Positions 45,129 to 53,859 of a stretch of 64,000 bases of DNA are shown here, piece after piece. Under the pieces are notes generated by a model that was not told the DNA's origin, made no database searches, and saw only the letters and a list, made by a program, of their open reading frames with translations. Origin of the DNA: Tessaracoccus aquimaris (GTDB lineage Bacteria; Actinomycetota; Actinomycetes; Propionibacteriales; Propionibacteriaceae); the NCBI RefSeq assembly GCF_001997345.1, contig NZ_CP019606.1:3720001-3784000 (forward strand), written 5' to 3'. Position 1 is the first letter of the stretch. Each line of letters begins with the position of its first letter. The translations under genes and the position numbers were made by a program.

Positions 45129-46478
45129 TCAGCGCTCGACGGCGGCCCTTGCCTGCCGCGCCCTTGCCAACTGGTCCTCGAACACCCGACGCGCCACGTC
45201 GGCGTCCAGGTGGTACAGCCGCAGCGACACCGGGCCGTCGGTCGTGTGGACCGAGATCGACGCCAGCCTCAGACGACGCTGCAGCGGTCCCTGCTCGATG
45301 CTCGCCGACTGCATCCTGCGATGCGGGACGATCGAGCGGATCTGCGTCAACAGCCCGTGCTGGGCGACCACCACGTCCTCGCCGACGCCCCAGGTGTGCG
45401 TGCGGAACGTGAACGGCGTCAGCCACCTGGCCCGCGCGGGCTGGGGGTGCGGCTCGATGGCGTTGAGGTCGACGCCCGGCCAGATCGCGTGCAGGACCGC
45501 CATCACCTCGTCCCAGGTGCCGTAGGGCAACACGATCGCGTTGGTCGAGGCGTCGTCGTCGCTGCCCGGATCCCCGTATCCGAGCACCGTGACGCTCACC
45601 TGGTACAGCCCCGTCAGCCGCTGCAGCAGGTCCTGCCGGATCGCCACCGCCTGGACCCGCTTGGGGCGGAGCCCCTGCGTGACGGTGCTGAGCAGCCCGC
45701 GCCTGACCCGGAGCGTGTCGCCCTGGCGCGTCATCCGGAAGCCCCAGTTCTTGCCCGTCTGGCTCCACACCCAGCCGACCACGGCGATCACGCCCGCGAC
45801 CAGCGTGACGGGGGCGGTCGCGAAGATCGACACCAGCACGAACACCGCCGCGAGGACAAGCGACGCGAGCGCCCCGAGCGAGACAAGCGTGCCGAGCATC
45901 AGGTTGCGCGGCGGCACCGCGACCACCAGTTCCTCAGCCTCCGCCTCGGTCGGCTCCTCGAGGGAGGTCAGCTCACCTGAGCCGCCACCCGAGCCGGTCT
46001 TGGCCGCCTGCATCCGCCGCAGCAGATGCTCGCGCAGCGTCTCCGCCCTGGCCTTCGTCAGGAACGACAGCCCGACGCCGCCAGCACCGCCGACGTCGAT
46101 GTGCACCTTCGCGAGCCCGAGCAGCCGGGCGATCAACGGTTGGCTGATGTCGATCGACTGGACCTTGGTGTAGTCGACGCGCGTGGACGACTTGGAGATG
46201 AAGTTGCGCTCGATCCGGAACTCGTCGTCGTCTGCGATGAACGTCGTGGTGCGCCACGTGATGATGCCGCTCACGCCGCCGATCAGGGCGATCGCGGCGG
46301 CGACGACCCCCGCGATGAGGGGGCCGCGGCTGAACGAACCGGACGACTCGGCGAAGTCACGGGCGAAGAACACCGCTGCGGCGGCGAGCGCGATCCCGGA
46401 GCGGGCAAGCCCGGTCAGGGGGCTCGGGCGCTCGACGACCTTGGCCTCCGTCTGCACCGCCAGGGGAGCGTCGTCCAT
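45129..46478 (-). CDS. Bacterial PH-domain membrane protein (YdbT type)
   Basis: A 449-residue protein with two pairs of membrane helices and two or three bacterial PH (bPH2) domains. Each has the recurrent pattern 'strand, arginine, signal' (EFRIERNFISKSSTRVDYTK; DTLRVRRGLLSTVTQGLRPK; EDVVVAQHGLLTQIRSIVPH). In Bacillus, YdbT and YdbS are linked to resistance to certain antimicrobial peptides. The start overlaps the upstream PH-domain gene (ATGA). Confidence 0.85.
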   Translation of the reverse strand: MDDAPLAVQTEAKVVERPSPLTGLARSGIALAAAAVFFARDFAESSGSFSRGPLIAGVVAAAIALIGGVSGIITWRTTTFIADDDEFRIERNFISKSSTRVDYTKVQSIDISQPLIARLLGLAKVHIDVGGAGGVGLSFLTKARAETLREHLLRRMQAAKTGSGGGSGELTSLEEPTEAEAEELVVAVPPRNLMLGTLVSLGALASLVLAAVFVLVSIFATAPVTLVAGVIAVVGWVWSQTGKNWGFRMTRQGDTLRVRRGLLSTVTQGLRPKRVQAVAIRQDLLQRLTGLYQVSVTVLGYGDPGSDDDASTNAIVLPYGTWDEVMAVLHAIWPGVDLNAIEPHPQPARARWLTPFTFRTHTWGVGEDVVVAQHGLLTQIRSIVPHRRMQSASIEQGPLQRRLRLASISVHTTDGPVSLRLYHLDADVARRVFEDQLARARQARAAVER

Positions 46479-46972
46479 CAGATCCCGGCCTGCTGCTGCT
46501 CGCCCCTCGCGATCAGCCGGTCCCGCAGGGCGGCCGCGTCGGAGGCCGTCAGACCCGGAATGGTGACGGTGCCCGCCGTCGACGACGTGATCATCTGCAC
46601 GCTCGCCAGGCCGAACCGCTGCTCGATGGGCCCCGACTGCACCTCGACCAACTGCATCCGGCCGTAGGGGACGCACTGCAGCGAGCGGTGCCACAGGCCC
46701 CGCGTGACATAGACGTCCTCGTCGCGCTCGGCGAAGCCCCACCGGCGGAACGCGCGAGGGGCGCGCCACATCCGCCAACCGATCCATACGACCGCCACCC
46801 CGATCAGCACCCACAGCGCCCAGCGCGGTGCCAGGAAGTACACCGCCACGCCCGCCGCGGCGAACAGCACACCCCAGTTCAGGGGGATCAGCAGCAGTTT
46901 GAGCTTCAGGTAGTTGGGCGACAGCCGCTGCCAGTGGGTCGTGGGTGGGGCAAAAAGATCGTCCTGGGTCAC
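46478..46972 (-). CDS. Small bacterial PH-domain membrane protein (YdbS type)
   Basis: A 164-residue partner of the larger PH-domain protein. Two hydrophobic helices (IPLNWGVLFAAAGVAVYFL; ALWVLIGVAVVWIGW) precede a bPH2 domain (DVYVTRGLWHRSLQCVPYGR). Its GTG start overlaps the stop of the DUF1707 gene and its stop overlaps the larger PH gene, so three proteins are translationally coupled. Confidence 0.85.
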   Translation of the reverse strand: MTQDDLFAPPTTHWQRLSPNYLKLKLLLIPLNWGVLFAAAGVAVYFLAPRWALWVLIGVAVVWIGWRMWRAPRAFRRWGFAERDEDVYVTRGLWHRSLQCVPYGRMQLVEVQSGPIEQRFGLASVQMITSSTAGTVTIPGLTASDAAALRDRLIARGEQQQAGI

Positions 46973-47616
46973 TTCACAAACTTCTCGTACTTGTTCGCCT
47001 TGGTATCGGGGCCGAGCACCTTCACCTCGCCCATGAACACAGTACCGACAAGGTTGATGCGGATGCCGTCCGGGCGGGGCCTGGTCCCCTCGACCTTCGT
47101 GTCGCCCATCACCATCGAGGTGCCGGACACGTTCACGTCGACGCCCTCCGGGACGCGGATCCGCACGTCGCACATCAGGCCGCCGATGTTGATGACGGTG
47201 TCGCGCGCCGCGAACGTGGAATCGACCAGATCGAGGCGGACCTCGCCGAGCCAGGCGTTGAGCGTCACCTCGGGCGCGACCACGTCGATCCGCCCCGGCT
47301 TGAACGTCGACAACACGGCGTTGCCGCCGGTGAACTGCCCCGGCACCGCCACGTGGGCGGCGGTCCGCTCGACGACGGGCTGGGGCGAGGGGCCAGGCAC
47401 GGCGGTGGGCAGGGGGCGGCGCTGCGCGACGAGGTCGGTGGTCAGGACGTCCAGGTCGCCGAAGGTCTTCGCCTCGTAGGCGTGCGCGATGCGCTCGGCG
47501 TGCTCGTCGAACGTCAGCCTGCCCTCGGCGTAGGCGTTGTTGAGGACCTGCGCGACGAGTTCGCGGTCCTGATCTGCGCAACGGAGGGCTGTGATGCGAT
47601 GAGCTTCGGGGGACAT
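46969..47616 (-). CDS. DUF1707 protein with LiaF-like C-terminal domain
   Basis: A 215-residue protein. The N-terminal DUF1707 helix pair (RCADQDRELVAQVLNNAYAEG, then FDEHAERIAHAYEAKT) is followed by a linker and a beta-helical cell-wall-stress domain of LiaF/DUF2154 type (VVAPEVTLNAWLGEVRLDL; INIGGLMCDVRIRVPEGVDV). Proteins of this sort accompany envelope-stress sensing. It leads the PH-domain operon. TAGACT (47623-47628) lies six bases before the ATG. Confidence 0.8.
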   Translation of the reverse strand: MSPEAHRITALRCADQDRELVAQVLNNAYAEGRLTFDEHAERIAHAYEAKTFGDLDVLTTDLVAQRRPLPTAVPGPSPQPVVERTAAHVAVPGQFTGGNAVLSTFKPGRIDVVAPEVTLNAWLGEVRLDLVDSTFAARDTVINIGGLMCDVRIRVPEGVDVNVSGTSMVMGDTKVEGTRPRPDGIRINLVGTVFMGEVKVLGPDTKANKYEKFVK

Positions 47617-47779
47617 GTCAGGAGTCTAAGCCGCGCGCGCACCCGCGGCACCCCCGCGCGAGGGCATTTCCGGGGGTGCTCCGGGGAGACTCAGGGTTGT
47701 CCCTTGTCGAGGTTCGCGGACACGGCCTCAACCACGGGCGGCGCGCAATAGTGTGGGGGGACTCGACGAGGAGGAACCC

Positions 47780-48901
47780 ATGGGAAAGCGTGTCGGAATT
47801 CTCACTGCCGGGGGCGATTCGCCCGGCCTCAACGCCGCGATCCGTGGCTTCGGTAAGGCCGCCATCGGCCACCACGGGATGGAACTCCTCGGGTTCCGCG
47901 ACGGCCTCCGCGGCCTCGTCGAGGACAGGTGGCAGCCGCTCGACGGCTCGGCGCTCGCGGGGATCCTGACCATCGGCGGCACCATCCTCGGCACCTCGCG
48001 GGACAAGCCGCACAAGATGGTCGTCGACGGAGAGGTCCGCGACATGGTGCCGACCATCGTCGAGAACTACGAGAAGAACAAGCTCGACGCCATCGTCTGC
48101 ATCGGCGGGGGCGGCACCGCGAAGAACGCCAACCGGTTGATGGAGGCGGGACTGAACGTCATCCACCTCCCCAAGACCATCGACAACGACATCGCCCTCA
48201 CCGACACCAGTTTCGGCTTCTCGACGGCGCTCGGTATCGCGACCGAGGCCATCGACCGCCTCCACTCGACGGCGCACTCGCACCACCGGGTGATCGTGGT
48301 GGAGATCATGGGCCACAAGGCGGGCTGGCTGGCGCTCGGATCGGGCATCGCGGGCGGCGCGGACATCATCCTCATCCCGGAGATCCCGTACTCGGTCGAG
48401 TCGATCGCGGAGTCCGTGGCGGAGCGGGCCCGCATCGGCCGCAACTTCTCGGTGATCGCGCTGGCGGAGGGGGCGCGCAACGAGCAGGACACCGCAGACC
48501 TGGCGGCCGCGACGGCGCTGGTGAAGGGCGCCTCGACGCCCGAGGCGAAGGCCGCGGCGAACAAGCACAAGGAGGCGGTCGAGGCAGGGCACCGCGACAA
48601 CCCGTTCAAGCTGGCCTCGGCGTTGGAGGGCGCGACGGGCCTCGAGTCCCGCGTCACGATCCTCGGCTACGTGCAGCGCGGCGGCACCCCCGACGCCAAC
48701 GACCGACTGCTCGGCACCCTGCTCGGCTCGGCGGGCGCGGACCTGGTGGCGCAGGGCGAGTTCGGCGTGATGGTCGCCTCGCAGGCGGGCCGGGCGGTCC
48801 CGGTGCCGTTGGGTGACGTCGCCGGGAACCTGAAGACGGTCCCGCTGGACGATCCGTGGATCACCGCGGCTCGCGGGGTCGGCACCGGCCTGGGCGACTG
48901 A
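47780..48901 (+). CDS. pfkA: 6-phosphofructokinase (actinobacterial/PPi-type lineage)
   Basis: A 373-residue phosphofructokinase of glycolysis. It has [15 protein letters not shown] at the N-terminus, [20 protein letters not shown] and [16 protein letters not shown]. The phosphoryl-donor loop reads [12 protein letters not shown] (near 110), with Gly in place of the Asp of the usual GGDGS/GGDDT. In this family that loop decides between ATP and pyrophosphate, so the donor cannot be called ATP with confidence. GAGGAGGA gives a strong ribosome-binding site at the ATG chosen. Confidence 0.9.
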   Translation: MGKRVGILTAGGDSPGLNAAIRGFGKAAIGHHGMELLGFRDGLRGLVEDRWQPLDGSALAGILTIGGTILGTSRDKPHKMVVDGEVRDMVPTIVENYEKNKLDAIVCIGGGGTAKNANRLMEAGLNVIHLPKTIDNDIALTDTSFGFSTALGIATEAIDRLHSTAHSHHRVIVVEIMGHKAGWLALGSGIAGGADIILIPEIPYSVESIAESVAERARIGRNFSVIALAEGARNEQDTADLAAATALVKGASTPEAKAAANKHKEAVEAGHRDNPFKLASALEGATGLESRVTILGYVQRGGTPDANDRLLGTLLGSAGADLVAQGEFGVMVASQAGRAVPVPLGDVAGNLKTVPLDDPWITAARGVGTGLGD

Positions 48902-49050
48902 CCAGGGCGGGCCGCAGGCGGCCTCATCGGTCCTGGCGGCGGCGGTAAACCCTGGCCCCGCCCTGTCGAATCGCGGCGCGCTGCCGTGCTTCTGCGGCCG
49001 GATGGATGTCGAAGCCCCACCCCCGCTGCCCCGTCGAGTAGCGTGCAGCC

Positions 49051-50375
49051 ATGCAGCGCAAGCGTCGGATCTGGCCGATCGTCCTCAGCATCGTCGTGGG
49101 GGTGCTGGTGCTCGCCAGCGTCGCGGGCTACTGGTATCTGCGCCCGTTGCTGCGCACCGGCACGGGATACGCGGCACACAATCTGTGTGCCGTGACCGAG
49201 GTCGCCGACCGCTCCGACGCCCAGGACGACCTGCCCCCAACCCGCTCGTGCCGTACCTGACCCCCTGGAACGACAGGGAGGGCCAGTCGCGGGTCTCGGT
49301 GGTGGGCGTGCTCGCGGGCCAGAACGCCTGGTACGCGCCCGGCTTCGGCTGCACCGTAGCCCAGGACCGTCCCACGTTCCCCGAGGCCGCCGACGTGGCG
49401 CCCGCCGAGGACTTCCCGACCACCGAGGCAGACCCGGCCATCGAACAGGCCATCGACCGCGCGTTCGGCGCCGACCTGGACGACGCCGCCCGCGATCAGC
49501 TAGGCACCCGGGCCGTGGTGGTGCTCCGTGACGGTGTCGTCGTGGGGGAGCGCTACGCCGACGGATTCTCGGCCGACACGCGCCAACTCGGCTGGTCCAT
49601 GACGAAGTCCGTGACGAACCTGCTGACTGGGCGGCTCGTCCAGCAGGGCAAGGTCGCCCTCGACGACGCGGGCCTTCGCCCCGAATGGACCGACGAGCGG
49701 GCCAAGATCACCGTGGACGACCTCCTTCGGATGACCAGCGGCCTCGAATGGGACGAGACCTACGACCTCGCCACCCCGATCACCCAGATGCTCTACGACG
49801 AACCGGACATGGCGGGCTACGTCGCGTCGAAGAGCGCGGCCCACGCGCCCGGGACGTTCCAGCAGTACTCCTCGGGCAGCACGACACTGCTCTGCTCGGT
49901 CCTGAACGCCAAGGCGGGAAAGGGCCCGAACCTGCCGCGCGAGGAACTGTTCGAGCCGCTCGGGCTGGGGTCGGCCGTTCTTGAACCTGACGCCATCGGA
50001 ACTCCGGTGTGCGGCAGTTACCTGTGGGCGACCCCGCGCGACTGGGCCAGGATCGGGCAGTTCGCGCTGAACGACGGCGTCGTCGACGGTGAGCGGCTCC
50101 TGCCAGAGGGGTGGATGGAGCGCTCGACCACCGTCGAGGACGTCGCCGAGTCCGACTCCCGCGGCATGGCGGCGTCGTGGTGGGCCAACGCCCTTCCCGA
50201 CGGCACCCTTGTCGAGCCCAGCCTCCCAGCCGACGCGTTCTGGGCCAACGGCCACGACGGGCAGCGCATGTTCGTGGTGCCTAGCAAGAACCTGATCGTG
50301 GTGCGGATGGGCTTCTCGCCCGAGGCCGACGACCTCAGGGCCACCCAGTTGGTGGCCGACATCATCGCCGGCTGA
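49051..50375 (+). pseudogene. Beta-lactamase-fold serine hydrolase, one frameshift
   Basis: Repaired length is 441 residues. A membrane anchor (IVLSIVVGVLVLASVAGYWYL) lies in the first frame from 49051. The remainder, from about 49240, is in the next frame. One more C in the run of five at 49232-49236 restores DLPPNPLVPYL. The catalytic SxxK is GWSMTKSV (about 184), the second motif is YSSGST, and the enzyme resembles class C-like esterases and D-Ala-D-Ala peptidases. TAGCGT lies six bases before the ATG. Whether the gene is dead or misread cannot be decided here. Confidence 0.75.
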
Positions 50376-53132
50376 TCACCGCGGCCGGGTGGCCTCCTCG
50401 AGCAGTTCGACGATGTGGCGGTACCCGTGGCCCGTCGCCCGTGACATGCCGATCTCGCAGGTGCGGTTCACCGACGCGTAGGCGGCATACTCGCGCTCGT
50501 TGATCTCGCGGGCCATCTCGGCGGTGGCACTTGCCGTCAGCTCGGGATGCAGCAGGCCGCGGTCGCCCGCGAAGCCGCAGCAGGACCACGACGCGGGCAC
50601 CGTGACGTCGTCGCTCAGGAACCGGGCGATGTCCATGAGGTCCTCGTTGATGCCGATCTTGGTGGACGAGCACGTCGGGTGCAGGGCGATCGATTCGATG
50701 GGCGCGGTGAGCTCGAGGTGGGGGAGCAGTTCGTCTGCGACGAACTCGACGACGTCGAGGACCGGGATCTTCCAGTGCCGGGCGAGCTCTGCGAGCGACT
50801 GCGTGCAACTGCTCGCGTCCATCACGATCGGCAGTTGGTCGGGCATCACGATCTGGGCGTGCACCTTGCGTCGCATCAGCTCGTAGCCCTCCTGGACGCC
50901 CTTGGCCCGCCACGGGGCTCCGCAGCACAGGTCCTCGGCGTCCAGCATCGTGACGCGGACCTCGGCCCGCAGGCACAGCTCACGGAAGGCCGCGAAGACG
51001 CCCTCGCCCGAGGTGCCGAACATCGTCTGCAGGCACGACGGGAAGTAGGCGGCCACGCCGCGGTCGCGCCGGTCGCGTCGCCTCGGCTTGCGTCGGATCC
51101 CCGCCCCCCGGGGCAACCGCCGGTCGTAACTGGGCACGGTGTCGTCGCCGAAGCGGCGGCGGCCGAGGTCGGTGGCCCGATCGGCGAGCGGGGCGGCCGA
51201 CTTGGCAAGCGTCAACGCCGCAGAGCCCATCCGCGTGACGAGACCCCAGGTGCGCGCCGCCTGCGTCCACGCCACCTGCTCAAGCGAGCTGACGTCCTCC
51301 GTGCGCTGCCGCCTGACGAGCGTTCCGGTGTCGATGCCGAGCGGACAGGCGACGGCGCACATGCCGTCCACCGCGCACGTCTCGACGGCCTCGTATTCGT
51401 AGCTCTCGGCGATCTGCTTGAGCAGGTCGTGGTCGTCGCGGCGGGCGGCGATCTCGCGGCGCAGCACGATGCGCTGCCTCGGCGTCAGGGTGAGGTCCCT
51501 CGACGGGCAGCCGCCCTCGCAGAAGCCGCACTCGATGCAGTTGTCGACCTCCTGCTCGATGCGCGGCATCAGCTTGAGGTTGAGCAGGTGTTCGTCGGGG
51601 TCGTTGGAGATGATGACGCCCGGGTTCAGCACCCCTCGCGGGTCGAACAGGAACTTGATGGCGCGCATCACCTGGAAGAGGTCGTCGCCGTACTGGTCCC
51701 GCACGAACGGCGCCATCGCGCGCCCGGTGCCGTGCTCGGCCTTCAGGACGCCTCCGCGGCGCAGCACCTGCCGAACCAGGTCGCGGGTGAACTTGCGGAA
51801 CCGCAGCAGCCCTTCCGGTTCGTCGAAGCGTTCGCTCAGCAGGAAGTGGATGTTTCCGTCGCGGGCGTGCCCGAACAGCGGCACGTTGAGGACCCCGTAG
51901 CCGTGCTTGCGGAACAACTCGTCGAGCGCGACGCACATCTCCTCGAACCGGTCGACCGGCACCGCGATGTCCTCCAGCAGCGTGGTGGTGCCCGACGCCC
52001 TGGTGCCCGCCACCAGCGCGTAGAGGCCGCGGCGCAGTTCGACGAGCGCGTTGCGCTGCTTGGCGTCGCTGGTCATCGCGACCGAGTCGATCACGTCGAG
52101 GGTGGCGAGGATCCCGGTCGCCGCGACGAGGCGGCGCTGCAGGGCTTCCTCGTCGGTCTCGTGGAGTTCGATCAGCAGCGCGGCCTCTGTGGTCAGGTCG
52201 CGGTTGCGCAGCATGGCGGGCGCGCCCGGCTGCCGCCTGACGACCCGCAGCGACGCCACGTCCATCAGTTCGACGGCCTCGAAGCCCTCCGCGACCAGTA
52301 GTGGCGCCGCGGCGGCCGCGGACGTGAGATCGGGGAACAGCGCGAGCGCGGCGGCGGAATGCCTGGCGAGCGGCACGGTGCGCAGCGTCGCCTCCGCGAT
52401 GAACCCGAGCGTGCCCTCGCTGCCGATCAGGAGATGCGAGACGATGTCGACGGGCCGGTGGAAGTCGATCAGCGCGTTGATGCCGTAGCCCATGGTGTTC
52501 TTCATGGCGAACAGGCGGCGGATCTCGGCGACGGCGTCCGAGTTGTCGCGCAGCCTCTTGCGCAGCATCATGAGGCCGCCGCAGAGTTCGGTCTCCTCAA
52601 GTCGCAGCGTGATGTCGGCGCTCGGGTCCGCGGTGTCGATGACGCGGCCGCTCGGCAGCACGAACACCATCGAGTCGAGCGTGTGATACGCGCTCTGCTT
52701 CAGGCCCGCGAGCATGCCGCTCGAGTTGTTGGCGAGGATGCCGCCGATTGTGCAGGCGAGCGCGCTCGTCGGGTCGGGCCCGAGCCTGCGCCCGTACCGC
52801 GCAAGGTGAGCGTTGACCCGCGCCAGCGTGACGCCGGGGCCGACCCGCACCCGCATCCCGTCGTCGAGCACCTCGAGGTCGCGGAAGTTGCGCCGCGTGT
52901 CGACGAGCGTCGAGTCGCTGACGGCCTGCCCGCAGAGGCTGGTGCCTCCCGCGCGGAACGTCATGGGTTTGCGGGCCTGGACGGCCTCGCGCATCAACTG
53001 GGCGACGTCCTCGACGGTGGAGGGCGTGACGACCTCGGTCGGCGTCAGCAGGAAATGGGACGCGTCATGAGACATGGCGAGCCGCGTGATGGCGCGGTCG
53101 TCGCGCGTGATCGAGACCTCCGCGCTGCCCAT
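50376..53132 (-). CDS. FAD-binding and Fe-S oxidoreductase (D-2-hydroxyacid dehydrogenase type)
   Basis: A 918-residue protein fusing a GlcD-like flavin domain to GlcF-like iron-sulfur domains. The PCMH FAD domain has TFRAGGTSLCGQAV and SALACTIGGILANNSSGM. The FAD oxidase C-terminal domain has FGHARDGNIHF and KAEHGTGRAMAPF. Two 4Fe-4S motifs follow (CIECGFCEGGCP near 529; CAVDGMCAVACP near 582), and two CCG domains (DLCCGAPW near 739; SCCGFAGDRG near 854). Such proteins oxidise D-lactate or D-2-hydroxyglutarate and pass electrons to quinone. TAGGCT (53139-53144) is six bases before the ATG. Confidence 0.92.
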   Translation of the reverse strand: MGSAEVSITRDDRAITRLAMSHDASHFLLTPTEVVTPSTVEDVAQLMREAVQARKPMTFRAGGTSLCGQAVSDSTLVDTRRNFRDLEVLDDGMRVRVGPGVTLARVNAHLARYGRRLGPDPTSALACTIGGILANNSSGMLAGLKQSAYHTLDSMVFVLPSGRVIDTADPSADITLRLEETELCGGLMMLRKRLRDNSDAVAEIRRLFAMKNTMGYGINALIDFHRPVDIVSHLLIGSEGTLGFIAEATLRTVPLARHSAAALALFPDLTSAAAAAPLLVAEGFEAVELMDVASLRVVRRQPGAPAMLRNRDLTTEAALLIELHETDEEALQRRLVAATGILATLDVIDSVAMTSDAKQRNALVELRRGLYALVAGTRASGTTTLLEDIAVPVDRFEEMCVALDELFRKHGYGVLNVPLFGHARDGNIHFLLSERFDEPEGLLRFRKFTRDLVRQVLRRGGVLKAEHGTGRAMAPFVRDQYGDDLFQVMRAIKFLFDPRGVLNPGVIISNDPDEHLLNLKLMPRIEQEVDNCIECGFCEGGCPSRDLTLTPRQRIVLRREIAARRDDHDLLKQIAESYEYEAVETCAVDGMCAVACPLGIDTGTLVRRQRTEDVSSLEQVAWTQAARTWGLVTRMGSAALTLAKSAAPLADRATDLGRRRFGDDTVPSYDRRLPRGAGIRRKPRRRDRRDRGVAAYFPSCLQTMFGTSGEGVFAAFRELCLRAEVRVTMLDAEDLCCGAPWRAKGVQEGYELMRRKVHAQIVMPDQLPIVMDASSCTQSLAELARHWKIPVLDVVEFVADELLPHLELTAPIESIALHPTCSSTKIGINEDLMDIARFLSDDVTVPASWSCCGFAGDRGLLHPELTASATAEMAREINEREYAAYASVNRTCEIGMSRATGHGYRHIVELLEEATRPR

Positions 53133-53223
53133 GGCGAAAGCCTACTCACGTCGGAAGGCCTCGGGCGCCCGCCGGACCGGGGAGGCGGACGGTCGCACAA
53201 CCCTGCTACCCTGTGTGTCCTAC

Positions 53224-53297
53224 GCGGGCGTAGCTCAATGGCAGAGCGCTAGCTTCCCAAGCTCGATACGCGGGTTCGATTCCCGTCGCCCGCTCCA
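53224..53297 (+). tRNA. tRNA-Gly (anticodon CCC)
   Basis: GCGGGCG pairs with CGCCCGC, the discriminator is T and CCA is encoded. The D-stem is GCTC/GAGC and the T-arm GCGGG-TTCGATT-CCCGT. The anticodon loop TTCCCAA gives CCC, which reads GGG. The anticodon stem CTAGC/GCTCG has one U-C mismatch at 28-42, where the common form is GCTAG. Confidence 0.93.
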
Positions 53298-53305
53298 CTT
53301 CCTCT

Positions 53306-53322
53306 TCCCGCCGATGGCGGGA
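53306..53322 (+). terminator. Hairpin after tRNA-Gly
   Basis: TCCCGCC and GGCGGGA pair around the triloop GAT, nine bases after the tRNA. No U-tract follows. Confidence 0.5.
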
Positions 53323-53560
53323 GATCCCCAACACCTCCGCGAGGCATCCGCATCCGATGAGGCTTCGAAAAGGTTTCGAGTTTCGCTCGTATGGACCCTT
53401 GTGATCGGGACCCTCAAGGGCGGGTTTGACGCTCACTGGCCGCTGACAACGGGCGATTCCCGGCGTCGAAATCGAGTCCGAAACCGACCGCCCACACCCC
53501 CTCCTTTCGGGCTAGGCTGCCTGGGGACCAGCAATGTAGGTGGGGGGAGTAGGAGGCTCG

Positions 53561-53824
53561 ATGCCAGTCAAACCGTGGGCTCTTCGGCGGGTCGGCTCGG
53601 TCGCGTTCCTGCTCATCGCGGGGGTCACCATCGTGCTGATGGTCGTGGGCTCCTCCGGCTTCTGGCTGATGCTCGGCCTCGCTGGCCTGAGCCTGCTCGC
53701 CGGCGCCTACGTCGACCTCGATGTCGGGGCGCGCACCCGGGCCGTGATGGCCGCGGCGGGGATCACCTTCACGCTGCTCGGTCTGGTGCCGTGGCTCGAC
53801 CTGGGCAGGAGCTTCCTCGCCTGA
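53561..53824 (+). CDS. Small membrane protein, unknown function
   Basis: An 87-residue protein made almost entirely of three hydrophobic helices (VAFLLIAGVTIVLMVV; WLMLGLAGLSLLAGAYV; AVMAAAGITFTLLGLVPWL). It has no motif and no recognised family. AGGAGG lies four bases before the ATG. The next gene starts 36 bases downstream with its own -10 box. Confidence 0.7.
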   Translation: MPVKPWALRRVGSVAFLLIAGVTIVLMVVGSSGFWLMLGLAGLSLLAGAYVDLDVGARTRAVMAAAGITFTLLGLVPWLDLGRSFLA

Positions 53825-53859
53825 GCCTGGTGGCACGCCGATGCCCCAGACTTAGGACC

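Noticed and set aside
48903..48965. CAGGGCGGG/CCCGCCCTG inverted repeat after pfkA as a terminator
   Set aside because: The 45-base loop makes the hairpin weak, and there is no U-tract.
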